Source: an uncultured Lachnospiraceae bacterium (GTDB lineage: Bacteria > Bacillota > Clostridia > Lachnospirales > Lachnospiraceae). Taken from it: DNA of 25,225 nucleotides. This document shows positions 8,479 through 16,349 of this stretch, in pieces; the first letter of the stretch is position 1, and each line of letters opens with the position of its first letter. The notes under the pieces are model-generated. The model did not search any database. It worked only from the letters and a program-made list of their open reading frames with translations, and was not told where the DNA came from. The DNA lies in contig CAJTXA010000034.1 in NCBI GenBank assembly GCA_910579865.1, positions 1 to 25,225 of the forward strand, written 5' to 3'. The translations under genes were made by a program, and so were the position numbers.

Positions 8479-10235
8479 TATAATAACATCTCCATAATAT
8501 CATTGATTTTATATTCTTTTTCATATTCCAAATTTTTTAGCTTTAATAATTTATAAGAAGCGATATAAAGTGCAAGAATATGGGCACATGGTTCCGAAAG
8601 ATTTCTCTCACCTCTTCTAAACTTTTGGCAGGTACAATCAATCTTTGCAATTTGCCCATCTTGGTCAATTACAAGTTCCGTTGAGGACAACAGTCCATTT
8701 TCCTTGTATGTTGTTGTAAAAATAAATTCCTGCTTGTGTGAGTATCGCACCCTCATATTGTCGAATGTAAGTTTACTGATTTTTTGTACCTCCATTTCAA
8801 TCTCAGAAACTTCATAAAGTTCTTCTGGAATTGGAGTATTACATAGATGGCGAAAACGTACTTTGTTATTTATTAAATCAAAATAACCTTCACCCTTTCG
8901 AAACAACATACCTACACCAGCTTTTATCGGATCACTTTTTTGGTTTGGAAGACAATTAGAAATTTCTTCCATAGATAAACAACGTTTTTCCTTTAGTAAT
9001 TGATAGATATTTGTATAGCAGCCATTGCCTGTAAATCCTGCCATAATATTAAATGCAGTTCCTTTTACCCAATCATTGGAAGACCATGAGGAGAAGCCAA
9101 CTGTCATTTGCATCGTACCCATGTCGGCACGAATAAATTGAGGCATTCCAAATCCTAAAAGGCGTACATAAAATGCTTTTGCTAAAGGAATTAATTTTTC
9201 AACTACAAGCCAACGTCTTCTTCCCCAAATTTTTTCTTCTCTTCTTTGGCTGCCTTGATAAATGGTATTTAGAGTAAGAATTGTTCCAAAAGGTTCAAAT
9301 ACAATCTGCACTCTTTGCCCTGGTTCTAAAATCCATTTCATATAACGAGGGCTTTTCTTTTCTTTGTGTTTTCTTAAAAATACACAAATATCATACATAT
9401 CAGAAGGAGAGAGTTCTAGTTCAATTCCAGATAAGGCAGCAGCAGAAGAGACTTGGTTAAAACCTTTGATCCACGTTTCAGGCAGATCAATTTTCTTTTC
9501 TACATATTCTGGGACAATATCATTATCGATTGTAAAGCCCTCTGGATTAACGGATAATGTAACATCAGTATAGCTTCGAAATCTCTGCATTTCTTTTTCT
9601 AATTTGGCAGAAAAGTCAATGTTTGTTGTTCCTAATTTTGGTGTCTGTAATAAATCAAATTCATTCATAGATACAGAGAGACAGCCATAAGTGGATTCAT
9701 CAATCGAAAATGCTTCAAATGAAACTTGATCGTTGTGTACAGTGATAACAGGATCTAACACAAACCATAAACTATAATCTCTGTCTCTTATAAATTTCCA
9801 AAAATCTCGTTCAATTTTATAGTAATCCTTCCATGCATCATATTGGTCAATTTTCTGCTGTAAATTTTTTTGTAGATTTAATAATTCATGGATTTCATTT
9901 TTTTTGTGTAAAATCTCAAGGTCACAAGAAGCTATATCTTTTTTTAAAGACTTTCTTATATTTGGCACGTATTCTTTATGTGCTTTTACACGCCGTTCAA
10001 TTTCTTCGTCAAGCCATGTAAAATAATCGGTTCTTTCTTTGGATTTTTTTCTCGTATCAGAAACCACAATTTCTCTTAGCATAAGCATCGCATCACGGAA
10101 CAATAAAGGATGCTTTAATTTCCCACAAAAAGAAACTTTTTCATCACGAGATAAGTCAGGGCTTAACCCTAAAGTTGTTTGATTATTAACCTGTGTACAT
10201 CGGGAAGGGCTTGCGTATTTATAACCTACTTTCAT
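8478..10235 (-). CDS. Winged-helix/SWIM zinc-finger protein of the retron operon
   Basis: A 585-aa protein. Near the C-terminus lies a SWIM zinc-finger signature CxC-x13-CxH: C534, C536, C550 and H552 (IDCTCQKF ... EPCAHILALYI). SWIM domains bind nucleic acid or protein. A probable winged helix lies at about 405-465 (IYQLLKEKRCLSMEEISNCL ... EGYFDLINNKVRF). Residues about 75-150 look like a coiled coil, and the middle region (150-400) has no family I recognise. As I recall, WH-SWIM proteins are the named accessory of type XIII retrons. The gene overlaps its upstream neighbour by four bases (ATGA) and the RT by one, so the three products are probably made together in one complex. An effector or nucleic-acid-binding role is inferred. 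Confidence 0.85.
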   Translation of the reverse strand: MKVGYKYASPSRCTQVNNQTTLGLSPDLSRDEKVSFCGKLKHPLLFRDAMLMLREIVVSDTRKKSKERTDYFTWLDEEIERRVKAHKEYVPNIRKSLKKDIASCDLEILHKKNEIHELLNLQKNLQQKIDQYDAWKDYYKIERDFWKFIRDRDYSLWFVLDPVITVHNDQVSFEAFSIDESTYGCLSVSMNEFDLLQTPKLGTTNIDFSAKLEKEMQRFRSYTDVTLSVNPEGFTIDNDIVPEYVEKKIDLPETWIKGFNQVSSAAALSGIELELSPSDMYDICVFLRKHKEKKSPRYMKWILEPGQRVQIVFEPFGTILTLNTIYQGSQRREEKIWGRRRWLVVEKLIPLAKAFYVRLLGFGMPQFIRADMGTMQMTVGFSSWSSNDWVKGTAFNIMAGFTGNGCYTNIYQLLKEKRCLSMEEISNCLPNQKSDPIKAGVGMLFRKGEGYFDLINNKVRFRHLCNTPIPEELYEVSEIEMEVQKISKLTFDNMRVRYSHKQEFIFTTTYKENGLLSSTELVIDQDGQIAKIDCTCQKFRRGERNLSEPCAHILALYIASYKLLKLKNLEYEKEYKINDIMEMLL

Positions 10236-13015
10236 AAAATGCTTACCTCCTTCTGAATTTGAGCAAATGTTACAAGTGCTCTTTCAGAATCTATTTTGCT
10301 GTTTGTGCTTCCAATATCAAGAAGTATATGTTCGATTTCCTGCCTTTTTTCAGGATAATAGTTTAAAAATAAAGGAATAGTATGATAGATGGATTCCTTA
10401 CTTTTTGAAACTTTGTTTGGCAGATAAAGCAGTGCTTTTACATAATAAATATATAAATCTGGATTTGCTTCCTTTAAATTAGAAAAAGTATCTTTCATTT
10501 TTTGAGAAAGATAAGCTTTTACTTCCACACATGGATGTTCCATCATACGTGGAATAAATGAGGTTGGAATCTGGTTGCCATACCAATCATCTAGTTTTTT
10601 AAGAGCATATTGATAGGTTCTTTCTATAGGAGAATCTAATAAAATCATATGCAGCTTTTCTCTTTTTTCCATTTCAAGGCTTTCAAATACAGACTGAGCA
10701 ATTTTATTCAAATGATAGACGGTACATTCAAAAAGCAGCAAAAGAGTAGAGGTTCTTTCAGAAAGCGCAGCTTGTTGCAACTCTACGATTTCGGTAAGTG
10801 TTTTAACGAGTCTTTTTGAACCTGTTTCTAAAATAGATAAAATTAAGCTGTCTTTTGGAAGAACGTCTTCTTTACATGACTTTAGTAAAGATATGGTGTT
10901 GTATTCTTTTTCTGAAATTCTATTATGCTGTAAATGAATCTCTTTTAGTGTATCTTTTAATACCTCATATGGAATAGAGAATATAATGTTTTCTGTTATA
11001 TCAAAAAGAAAGTTAGGAATGTCTTTTAAGCTTGAAAGCAGAGGAATAAAATAATATAACAATTCTTTTTGTTCCTCTGTTGTTGCGCCATCTAATTGGC
11101 GAACAGATTTTAACAATAAGTCTGTAATTTGCTCAGAAAGCTCAATCTGCTGTTCCAAAAAACGCTCTCTTTTTTCAACAATTGATTTTAAGAAAGTGGT
11201 ATATTCTTTTACTGTAAAATGATAGACATTTTCTTCTAATATGTTGTACCATGTTTCTATTGTATCGAAAAAAAGAAATTCCGCAATATGTTCTGGCTGG
11301 AAGGATCCATTTGTTCGTCTAAAGTATTTTTTTGCACTATCCCATAATTTCTCGGATGGTGTGTTCATTAAAGAAATCATAATGTCTGCATCAAATTCCT
11401 GTAATGCTTCTAATCGTGGTAACAATATTTTTTCAAATAGTTGTGCTGTTTTTTCATAAGGTATTCTTGAAAATACAATCAACTCTTTAAGATCATAGGA
11501 ATCCAATTTATAATGTTCGTACGCCTTTTTTAATAAAGTATAACAAAAATCATGTACCGATAAGGCTTTTGCATTTTGAGCTATAAAAATAACATCTGCA
11601 AGATATTTGTGCCAGATGGAATGTTCTGCTGCTCGATTGTTTGCAATTACCGTTCTAAAATATCTGTCAAAAAAGAAATTAAAAGAAAGATTATTAGAGT
11701 AAATATCTAAAATATCATGGTCAGTATAGCTGATTAACATTTCACGGGCAGCCGTTATAAATTTTTCTTCATCATTTTCTCGGTATTCGTCAAGTGTCCT
11801 TCTAAGATAACGTAAATAATAATTGTATGCATTCACTTTACCGCTTCCTTTAAAATAGCAAGTGGTTCTTGGGGCATCTAAATAGTAAGCTATTTTTCCA
11901 ATCGCATCTGCCATACCATATGCCTTTGCTGTTTGTATTGTATTTTTAAATGCAATATTATTTACATTTTTTCCATCTGTATAAGTATTTTTTTCATAGA
12001 GATTCTGATTGCCAAATACATATAAAATATTTTGATAAGCATGTGGCTTGTCTAAATATTCCTCAAGTTCTTTTCCCTTTTGTTTTATGCCATTTAACGT
12101 TAAGTGCTTGATATGGAAATCCATTTCAGGAAGTGTTCGGTAGATAAATTCTTTTTGTTTCCAGAGCAGTTTTTCGTCAAACAGGCTGATATATTGATTG
12201 ATACAACGTTTCAGACCACTGTGATAACCTTCACTTGCCCATAATATCTTACTTTTATCAATTTGTTTTGCTGTTTCTAATAAAATAGGATTCTTTTTTA
12301 TTGTAAGTTCTTGGAAAATCCCACATGCCAGTTCCACACTTGCTACTTTTAAGATACGTTCGTAATCTTCAACAGAAGGCTGCATGTCGATAAACTGGCT
12401 AAGACATTTTTTTCTTGCATATAACCTTTCTTTCGAAAACATATTTACAATCAGTTCCATATAAGGACTATCTGCTTTAAAACCAAATAAATCACTAGGA
12501 TGCTCAATTAATTCAAAGTCTTTAAAAGAAATTTGATTTGTTTTAAAATAGGCAACATAGTCTGTATAATTTTTTTCCTCATAATAGTTAAAAATAACAG
12601 ATTGTTTCATTTCATAAGATTCTTGAATAATATATTGACTGTCAATATCGATATGTTGCTGCCAGCCAGTTGTTTTATTATAGTCCCAATAGGTGCGTGC
12701 GGTTTTATAACCTTTGCTGTAACAAAGGACATCTTTTTCTTTGTGGTAACGAATATTTGGAATAGAAGGTAAATGTCCATTTATTCCATGAAAGATAGCA
12801 TATTTTGTATATGTGACTGTGGATTTTAACAGATATGCCTCTGCGTAATAGGAACGAGGGGAAGACTTTAATTCCTGTTCAATTTTTTGTTCTCCACATA
12901 AAATAAGTAAACAAGGATTTTTTTGGCTGTCTAAGCCCCAAAGCAATATTTTACGAATGGGAGGCTCGTCTAATTTCCAGAGTCGTTGTTGTTCCTCTGA
13001 TGTTAAATTTCTCAT
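10232..13015 (-). CDS. Large helical-repeat (ARM/HEAT-like) protein of the retron operon
   Basis: A 927-aa protein, first gene of the operon. It has no signal peptide, membrane segment or catalytic motif that I can see. After an N-terminal mixed region (about 1-230; LTSEEQQRLWKLDEPP, YSKGYKTARTYWDY), most of the rest consists of amphipathic helices of 15-20 residues, suggesting an alpha-solenoid. As I recall, type XIII retrons carry an ARM-repeat protein in this position, so the assignment rests on context plus helical character. ATG at 13015 is chosen; an in-frame TTG at 13051 has no ribosome binding site, while AAAGGA lies 14 bases before 13015 (a long spacing, so the start is not certain). 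The promoter at 13093-13121 would give a leader of about 70 bases. A scaffold or defence-effector role is inferred. Confidence 0.8.
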   Translation of the reverse strand: MRNLTSEEQQRLWKLDEPPIRKILLWGLDSQKNPCLLILCGEQKIEQELKSSPRSYYAEAYLLKSTVTYTKYAIFHGINGHLPSIPNIRYHKEKDVLCYSKGYKTARTYWDYNKTTGWQQHIDIDSQYIIQESYEMKQSVIFNYYEEKNYTDYVAYFKTNQISFKDFELIEHPSDLFGFKADSPYMELIVNMFSKERLYARKKCLSQFIDMQPSVEDYERILKVASVELACGIFQELTIKKNPILLETAKQIDKSKILWASEGYHSGLKRCINQYISLFDEKLLWKQKEFIYRTLPEMDFHIKHLTLNGIKQKGKELEEYLDKPHAYQNILYVFGNQNLYEKNTYTDGKNVNNIAFKNTIQTAKAYGMADAIGKIAYYLDAPRTTCYFKGSGKVNAYNYYLRYLRRTLDEYRENDEEKFITAAREMLISYTDHDILDIYSNNLSFNFFFDRYFRTVIANNRAAEHSIWHKYLADVIFIAQNAKALSVHDFCYTLLKKAYEHYKLDSYDLKELIVFSRIPYEKTAQLFEKILLPRLEALQEFDADIMISLMNTPSEKLWDSAKKYFRRTNGSFQPEHIAEFLFFDTIETWYNILEENVYHFTVKEYTTFLKSIVEKRERFLEQQIELSEQITDLLLKSVRQLDGATTEEQKELLYYFIPLLSSLKDIPNFLFDITENIIFSIPYEVLKDTLKEIHLQHNRISEKEYNTISLLKSCKEDVLPKDSLILSILETGSKRLVKTLTEIVELQQAALSERTSTLLLLFECTVYHLNKIAQSVFESLEMEKREKLHMILLDSPIERTYQYALKKLDDWYGNQIPTSFIPRMMEHPCVEVKAYLSQKMKDTFSNLKEANPDLYIYYVKALLYLPNKVSKSKESIYHTIPLFLNYYPEKRQEIEHILLDIGSTNSKIDSERALVTFAQIQKEVSIL

Positions 13016-13092
13016 AATTGCAAATGATTTCCTTTCTATTAACAAATTCAAAATGTTACTAGTATGAGGGAGTTTTTATTTGGCATAAGAAT

Positions 13093-13121
13093 ATTATAGT
13101 ATAGTTTTGACATATTTTCAA
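13093..13121 (-). promoter_or_regulatory. Sigma-A promoter of the retron operon
   Basis: On the minus strand, TTGAAA (13121-13116) and a perfect TATAAT (13098-13093) are 17 bases apart. Transcription should start near 13086, about 70 bases before the first gene. It lies between the operon and the ncRNA region, so the operon does not need to be read through the ncRNA. Confidence 0.8.
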
Positions 13122-13127
13122 GTAATT

Positions 13128-13145
13128 TGATAAAATCTGATAAAA
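13128..13145. repeat. Two direct TGATAAAA repeats between divergent promoters
   Basis: TGATAAAA occurs at 13128-13135 and again at 13138-13145, a period of ten bases or about one helical turn. The repeats sit between the two -35 boxes (13116-13121 minus, 13152-13157 plus), where a shared regulator could bind. The AT-rich context makes chance similarity possible. Confidence 0.4.
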
Positions 13146-13151
13146 AAATAG

Positions 13152-13179
13152 TTGACATTTTTAAAATATATGATACAAT
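13152..13179 (+). promoter_or_regulatory. Promoter reading into the predicted retron ncRNA
   Basis: On the plus strand a perfect TTGACA (13152-13157) is followed after 16 bases by TACAAT (13174-13179). The expected start, near 13186, coincides with the first base of the ncRNA closing stem. It points away from the reverse transcriptase operon. Confidence 0.75.
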
Positions 13180-13186
13180 TTAGAAA

Positions 13187-13388
13187 AGGTTAGATTTTCT
13201 GGTCTAAATGCCTTGGGGAAGCTCTAAGGTTGATCATTATAAGTCATTACACCACAATGTTCTGCGTCACTCGCTCGGAATACACTACTAGTGCGTTATG
13301 ACAGTAGCCTGCGGCGACAACGCACTAGTAGTGCACCGAGCTAAAGTGTCAGAACAGAGTATAGGATTGTTTGCAGAGAATCTAGCCT
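13187..13388 (+). ncRNA. Predicted retron msr-msd RNA, divergently encoded
   Basis: Closing stem (a1/a2): AGGTTAGATTTTCTG (13187-13201) pairs with CAGAGAATCTAGCCT (13374-13388), 15 pairs including two G.U. An msr-like hairpin follows: CCTTGGGG (13211-13218) with CTCTAAGG (13222-13229), also with G.U pairs. The msd-like part is a 99-base compound hairpin: TGTTCTG (13258-13264) with CAGAACA (13350-13356), GCTCGG (13273-13278) with CCGAGC (13336-13341), and CACTACTAGTGCGTT (13283-13297) perfectly with 13319-13333, capped by a 21-base loop. The G.U pairs become A.C mismatches on the other strand, and the promoter also points to the plus strand. A typical AGC around the branching G is not evident; G13201 or G13202 is a candidate. 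Structure is read by eye, without an energy calculation. Confidence 0.72.
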
Positions 13389-13431
13389 GTCTTTATGTAA
13401 GGATAATCAGTAAGAATAGGATAAGAACTAC

Positions 13432-13480
13432 AAAATCGGGACTTTTAGTGCACAAAGTGTGAATAGAAGTCCTGATTTTA
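13432..13480 (+). terminator. Hairpin terminator after the predicted ncRNA
   Basis: AAAATCGGGACTT (13432-13444) pairs with AAGTCCTGATTTT (13467-13479), 13 pairs with one G.U. The terminal U-run is part of the stem. It closes the ncRNA transcription unit. It could instead act as a conditional leader hairpin for the MATE gene 48 bases downstream, for which no clear separate promoter was found. Confidence 0.65.
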
Positions 13481-13527
13481 TTGCAAATATAAGTAAAAAT
13501 AATAGAGTTTTTGGAGTTAGATAAAAA

Positions 13528-14895
13528 ATGGAGCTATATGATAAAAAACAGATAGATTGGAAAAATATTTTATTTAATAATAAGGCGCTATTTGGGCTGA
13601 TTTTACCAATTATCGTGGAACAGTTTTTTAATTCATTTATAGGAATGGTGGATATCATGATGGTTTCCACTGTTGGAAGTTATGCTATATCAGCAGTATC
13701 TCTTGTAGATTCGATAAACAATTTAGTAATACAGATATTTGCTGCAATGGCAGCCGGTGCAGTAATTATCTGCTCTCAGTATATTGGCAGTGGAGACAGA
13801 GAGGAATGTAATAGAATAGCAAAACAGGTTGTACTTACTGTACTTATGGTTTCACTCTCTATTACCATATTTTGTACTTTGGGAGGAGAGCGACTATTGC
13901 GTTTGATTTTTGGAACAGTGGAACAGGCTGTAATGGAACATGCATTTGTTTATTTTATAATAACAGCTATTTCTTATCCATTTTTAGCATTATTCAGTGC
14001 AGGAGCAGCGTTTTATAGAGCATCTGGAAACTCAAGGTTTCCTATGAAAATATCGGTTCTTTCGAATATTATAAATGTGATAGGAAATGTATGTTTTATC
14101 TATGGTCTAAAATGGGGTGTAGCAGGTGCCGCTTTTGCAACGCTTTTTGCTAGAGTTTTTGGGACGGTAGTATTATATATTTATCTGAGAAAACCAAAAC
14201 AGATGATTGTAGTAAAGGATTATTTAAAAGTTCGTCCTGATATGGCATTGATATTAAAAATAATGACAATTGGTATTCCGGCTGGAATTGAAAATGGTAT
14301 GTTTCAGTTTGGAAAAATTGCGATTGCCTCAACAATTTCGACAATGGGAACAATTGCAATGTCAGCACAGGCAATGACAGATATTTTTGAAAATATAAAT
14401 GGCATTTTCAGTAATGGTGTAGGGGTTGGACTTATGACAGTAGTAGGGCAATCTATTGGTGCACATAGAAAAGAAGAAGCAAAGTATTATATAGTAAAAC
14501 TAATGGGGATTGCATGGATAGGTGTATTGGTGTCATGCCTTTTGGTACTTGCAATTACAAAGCCAGTAATTTGGCTTAGTAAAATGGAGCCAGAAGCTGC
14601 CAAAATATGTTTTCAATTAGTAATAGCTATGACTATTGTAAAACCATTATTGTGGGTAGGTGCTTTTGGTTTACCATATGGGCTTCGGGCAGCAGGTGAT
14701 GTTAGGTTTTCAATGCTTGTTTCTGTTAGTAGTATGTGGTGTTTTCGGGTAGTATGGAGTACTTTTCTTGTAAGGACGTATGGACTTGGACTAAAAGCCG
14801 TTTGGATTGGAATTTTTACCGATTGGATTGTAAGAGCAGGTGTCTTTTCAGCACGGTTTATCAGTGGCAAATGGCTCTGTAAGAAACTATTATGA
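13528..14895 (+). CDS. MATE-family multidrug exporter
   Basis: A 455-aa membrane protein with about twelve hydrophobic segments, the usual MATE length. The first repeat shows LFGLILPIIVEQFFNSFIGM, VDIMMVSTVGSYAISAVSLV and an AAMAAGAVIICSQYIGSGD segment. The second half starts near IPAGIENGMFQFGKIAIAS. MATE proteins export cationic drugs or metabolites using Na+ or H+ gradients. GGAG lies eleven bases upstream of the ATG. It stands alone between the retron ncRNA terminator and its own terminator hairpin. Substrate cannot be inferred. It shares the family, but apparently not the gene, with the MATE fragment at 22.9 kb. Confidence 0.92.
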   Translation: MELYDKKQIDWKNILFNNKALFGLILPIIVEQFFNSFIGMVDIMMVSTVGSYAISAVSLVDSINNLVIQIFAAMAAGAVIICSQYIGSGDREECNRIAKQVVLTVLMVSLSITIFCTLGGERLLRLIFGTVEQAVMEHAFVYFIITAISYPFLALFSAGAAFYRASGNSRFPMKISVLSNIINVIGNVCFIYGLKWGVAGAAFATLFARVFGTVVLYIYLRKPKQMIVVKDYLKVRPDMALILKIMTIGIPAGIENGMFQFGKIAIASTISTMGTIAMSAQAMTDIFENINGIFSNGVGVGLMTVVGQSIGAHRKEEAKYYIVKLMGIAWIGVLVSCLLVLAITKPVIWLSKMEPEAAKICFQLVIAMTIVKPLLWVGAFGLPYGLRAAGDVRFSMLVSVSSMWCFRVVWSTFLVRTYGLGLKAVWIGIFTDWIVRAGVFSARFISGKWLCKKLL

Positions 14896-14917
14896 AAATT
14901 GTTTTAATTAATCTATC

Positions 14918-14962
14918 ATTGGGTGAGAGAATCCTGTTTCTCACCCAATAAAGAATATTTTT
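14918..14962. terminator. Terminator hairpin between convergent MATE and cupin genes
   Basis: ATTGGGTGAGA (14918-14928) pairs perfectly with TCTCACCCAAT (14939-14949). A T-run at 14957-14962 follows on the plus strand. It lies just past the convergent cupin stop and probably serves both genes. Confidence 0.8.
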
Positions 14963-14967
14963 TAATT

Positions 14968-15318
14968 CTATACAATTGCGTCATCTTTTGTATAATTTTC
15001 AAGAGAATTTTCCTTTACTTGAATACAAATAAAATGAATTTCAGTATCTTCTGCTGCAAAAAATTGACGTTTTGCTGCTGGAGAAATACGAAGCCAATCA
15101 CCAGATACAAGTTCTATTGTTTCTCCATCAATAATAACCTTGCCTTTTCCAGAAAGGATAGCATAAATTTCCTCATTATTTTTATGAGAATGAATAAAAG
15201 GAACACCTGTACCAGCTAAAAGATGATTGATGCTTATTTCTGCTCCAGTTAAGGAAAGCTTGTTATGAAGTTCTGTTCTTGCATCAGATGATACATTTAC
15301 TTTGTTAAAATTTGCCAT
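14968..15318 (-). CDS. Single-domain cupin protein
   Basis: A 116-aa protein with one cupin barrel. Motif 1 is GVPFIHSHKNNEEIYAILSG (His-x-His and Glu, the usual metal ligands), followed by GKVIIDGE; motif 2 lies around SGDWLRISPAAKRQF. Such small cupins bind a metal and may act as enzymes or sensors; the specific reaction is unknown. The start at 15318 is chosen because GGAGG lies eight bases upstream and the cupin N-terminus MANFNKVNV fits; an earlier in-frame ATG at 15333 adds five residues and overlaps that ribosome binding site. It is monocistronic, with a strong promoter upstream and a hairpin downstream. Confidence 0.88.
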   Translation of the reverse strand: MANFNKVNVSSDARTELHNKLSLTGAEISINHLLAGTGVPFIHSHKNNEEIYAILSGKGKVIIDGETIELVSGDWLRISPAAKRQFFAAEDTEIHFICIQVKENSLENYTKDDAIV

Positions 15319-15363
15319 AATGATAACCTCCACTTTGTTGTAATAATGTTTGATACAACTAAA

Positions 15364-15392
15364 GTTATATCATAAAGTTGTTGTAATGTCAA
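15364..15392 (-). promoter_or_regulatory. Cupin promoter with overlapping dyad
   Basis: On the minus strand TTGACA (15392-15387) and TATAAC (15369-15364) are 17 bases apart, an excellent sigma-A match. Around the -10, ACAACT-type and AGTTGT-type half-sites (about 15352-15382) form an imperfect dyad that could be a repressor operator. No candidate regulator gene lies beside it. Confidence 0.65.
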
Positions 15393-15531
15393 TAATTACA
15401 TCAGAAATTTTTAAAAGTATGAAAAAATTGTCAGTAAGGTTGACAACAATACGATATAGTAATAAGCTAGAAGTTAGAACAAATAACAAATCCAGAAAAT
15501 AATAGAAATTTAAAAATACAGGGAGAAGATA

Positions 15532-15996
15532 ATGTCAATAGAACGAGTAAAAGATTATTTTAGTAATTATGGTATAGAGGAAAGAATTCAAGAATTTGAT
15601 GTATCAAGTGCAACCGTAGAGCTTGCTGCGATAGCTTTGCACTGTAAACCAGAAAGGATAGCAAAAACCTTATCCTTTTTAGCAGAGGATCGTGTGATAT
15701 TAGTGGTAATAGCTGGAGATAGGAAAGTAGATAATAAGAAATATAAGATGCAATTTCAAACAAAAGCAAAGATGGTTTCTTCTGAAGAAGCGGAGATAAG
15801 AGTAGGTCATGCGATAGGTGGAATCTGTCCTTTTGCAGTGAATAAAGGAGTGGAAGTATATTTGGATGTGTCATTAAAACGTTTTACAACAGTTTTTCCT
15901 GCCTGTGGCAGTTCAAATAGTGCAATCGAACTGACAATTTCTGAGTTAGAAACTTATTCTGGTTACAGGAAATGGATCGATATCTGTAAAGAATAA
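15532..15996 (+). CDS. YbaK/ProX-type aminoacyl-tRNA deacylase domain protein
   Basis: A 154-aa protein, a typical length for the free-standing YbaK/EbsC/ProX family that hydrolyses mischarged aminoacyl-tRNAs. Visible features are the N-terminal helix MSIERVKDYFSNYG, the strand ELAAIALHCKPERIAKTLSF with the conserved Lys, VVIAGDRKVDNKKYK, the EAEIRVGHAIGGICPFAV segment with its Gly-rich GGxxPF turn, and a C-terminal FPACGSSNSAIEL region. GGGAGAAG precedes the ATG by a few bases. Substrate class (Pro-, Cys- or other tRNA) is not clear from the sequence. It is followed by a broken regulator gene and appears to be monocistronic. Confidence 0.87.
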   Translation: MSIERVKDYFSNYGIEERIQEFDVSSATVELAAIALHCKPERIAKTLSFLAEDRVILVVIAGDRKVDNKKYKMQFQTKAKMVSSEEAEIRVGHAIGGICPFAVNKGVEVYLDVSLKRFTTVFPACGSSNSAIELTISELETYSGYRKWIDICKE

Positions 15997-16022
15997 AATA
16001 ATATTTTTCAGTAGGTGGTTTT

Positions 16023-16348
16023 GTGATTGATATTGCAATTTGTGATGAGGAAGATTATACATTAGAAAAAATGAAAACTATGGTAACTGATTTTTTTTAA
16101 GATAGAGATAAGAATTATTAAATTCAAATCAAACGATAGATATTTTATTTTTAGATATTCAGATGAAAAAGATAGATGGTAGATTTTTTAGATGCCATAG
16201 AAGTTTTTTAATTAATTTAAAGTATTTAAAAAGTTATAAAAATGGGACAGCATGTCTAGAAGGCGGCAAAGAAATACCTGTGTCACGTTTATGAAAGAAA
16301 GAATTCTCTTGTGTTATTTTACGATATATGAAAGAATGGGGGGAATAA
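16023..16348 (+). pseudogene. Decayed LytTR-type response regulator (AgrA-like)
   Basis: A GTG start with AGGTGG upstream begins VIDIAICDEEDYTLEKMKTM, a typical receiver N-terminus, but stops after 25 codons (16098-16100). Further pieces are still readable: IDILFLDIQMKKIDG with the phospho-acceptor Asp (about 16138-16180), then KYLKSYKNGTACLEGGKEIP, VSRL, a TGA, and KKEFSCVILRYMKEWGE ending at 16348. The total is about 325 bases instead of the usual 700 or so, so large parts are deleted. The gene ends one base before the intact kinase starts, showing that the two once formed an AgrC/AgrA-like pair. Confidence 0.85.
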
Positions 16349-16349
16349 C

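Noticed and set aside
13257..13357. CRISPR-like repeat or IS terminal repeats made by the CACTACTAGTGCG inverted copies
   Set aside because: There are only two inverted copies forming one hairpin, with no spacers, target duplication or transposase.
13187..13388. ncRNA read on the minus strand as a leader of the RT operon
   Set aside because: The large hairpins also form there, but G.U pairs become A.C mismatches, no good minus-strand promoter was seen upstream near 13400-13440, and the operon has its own promoter downstream of it. Not fully excluded.
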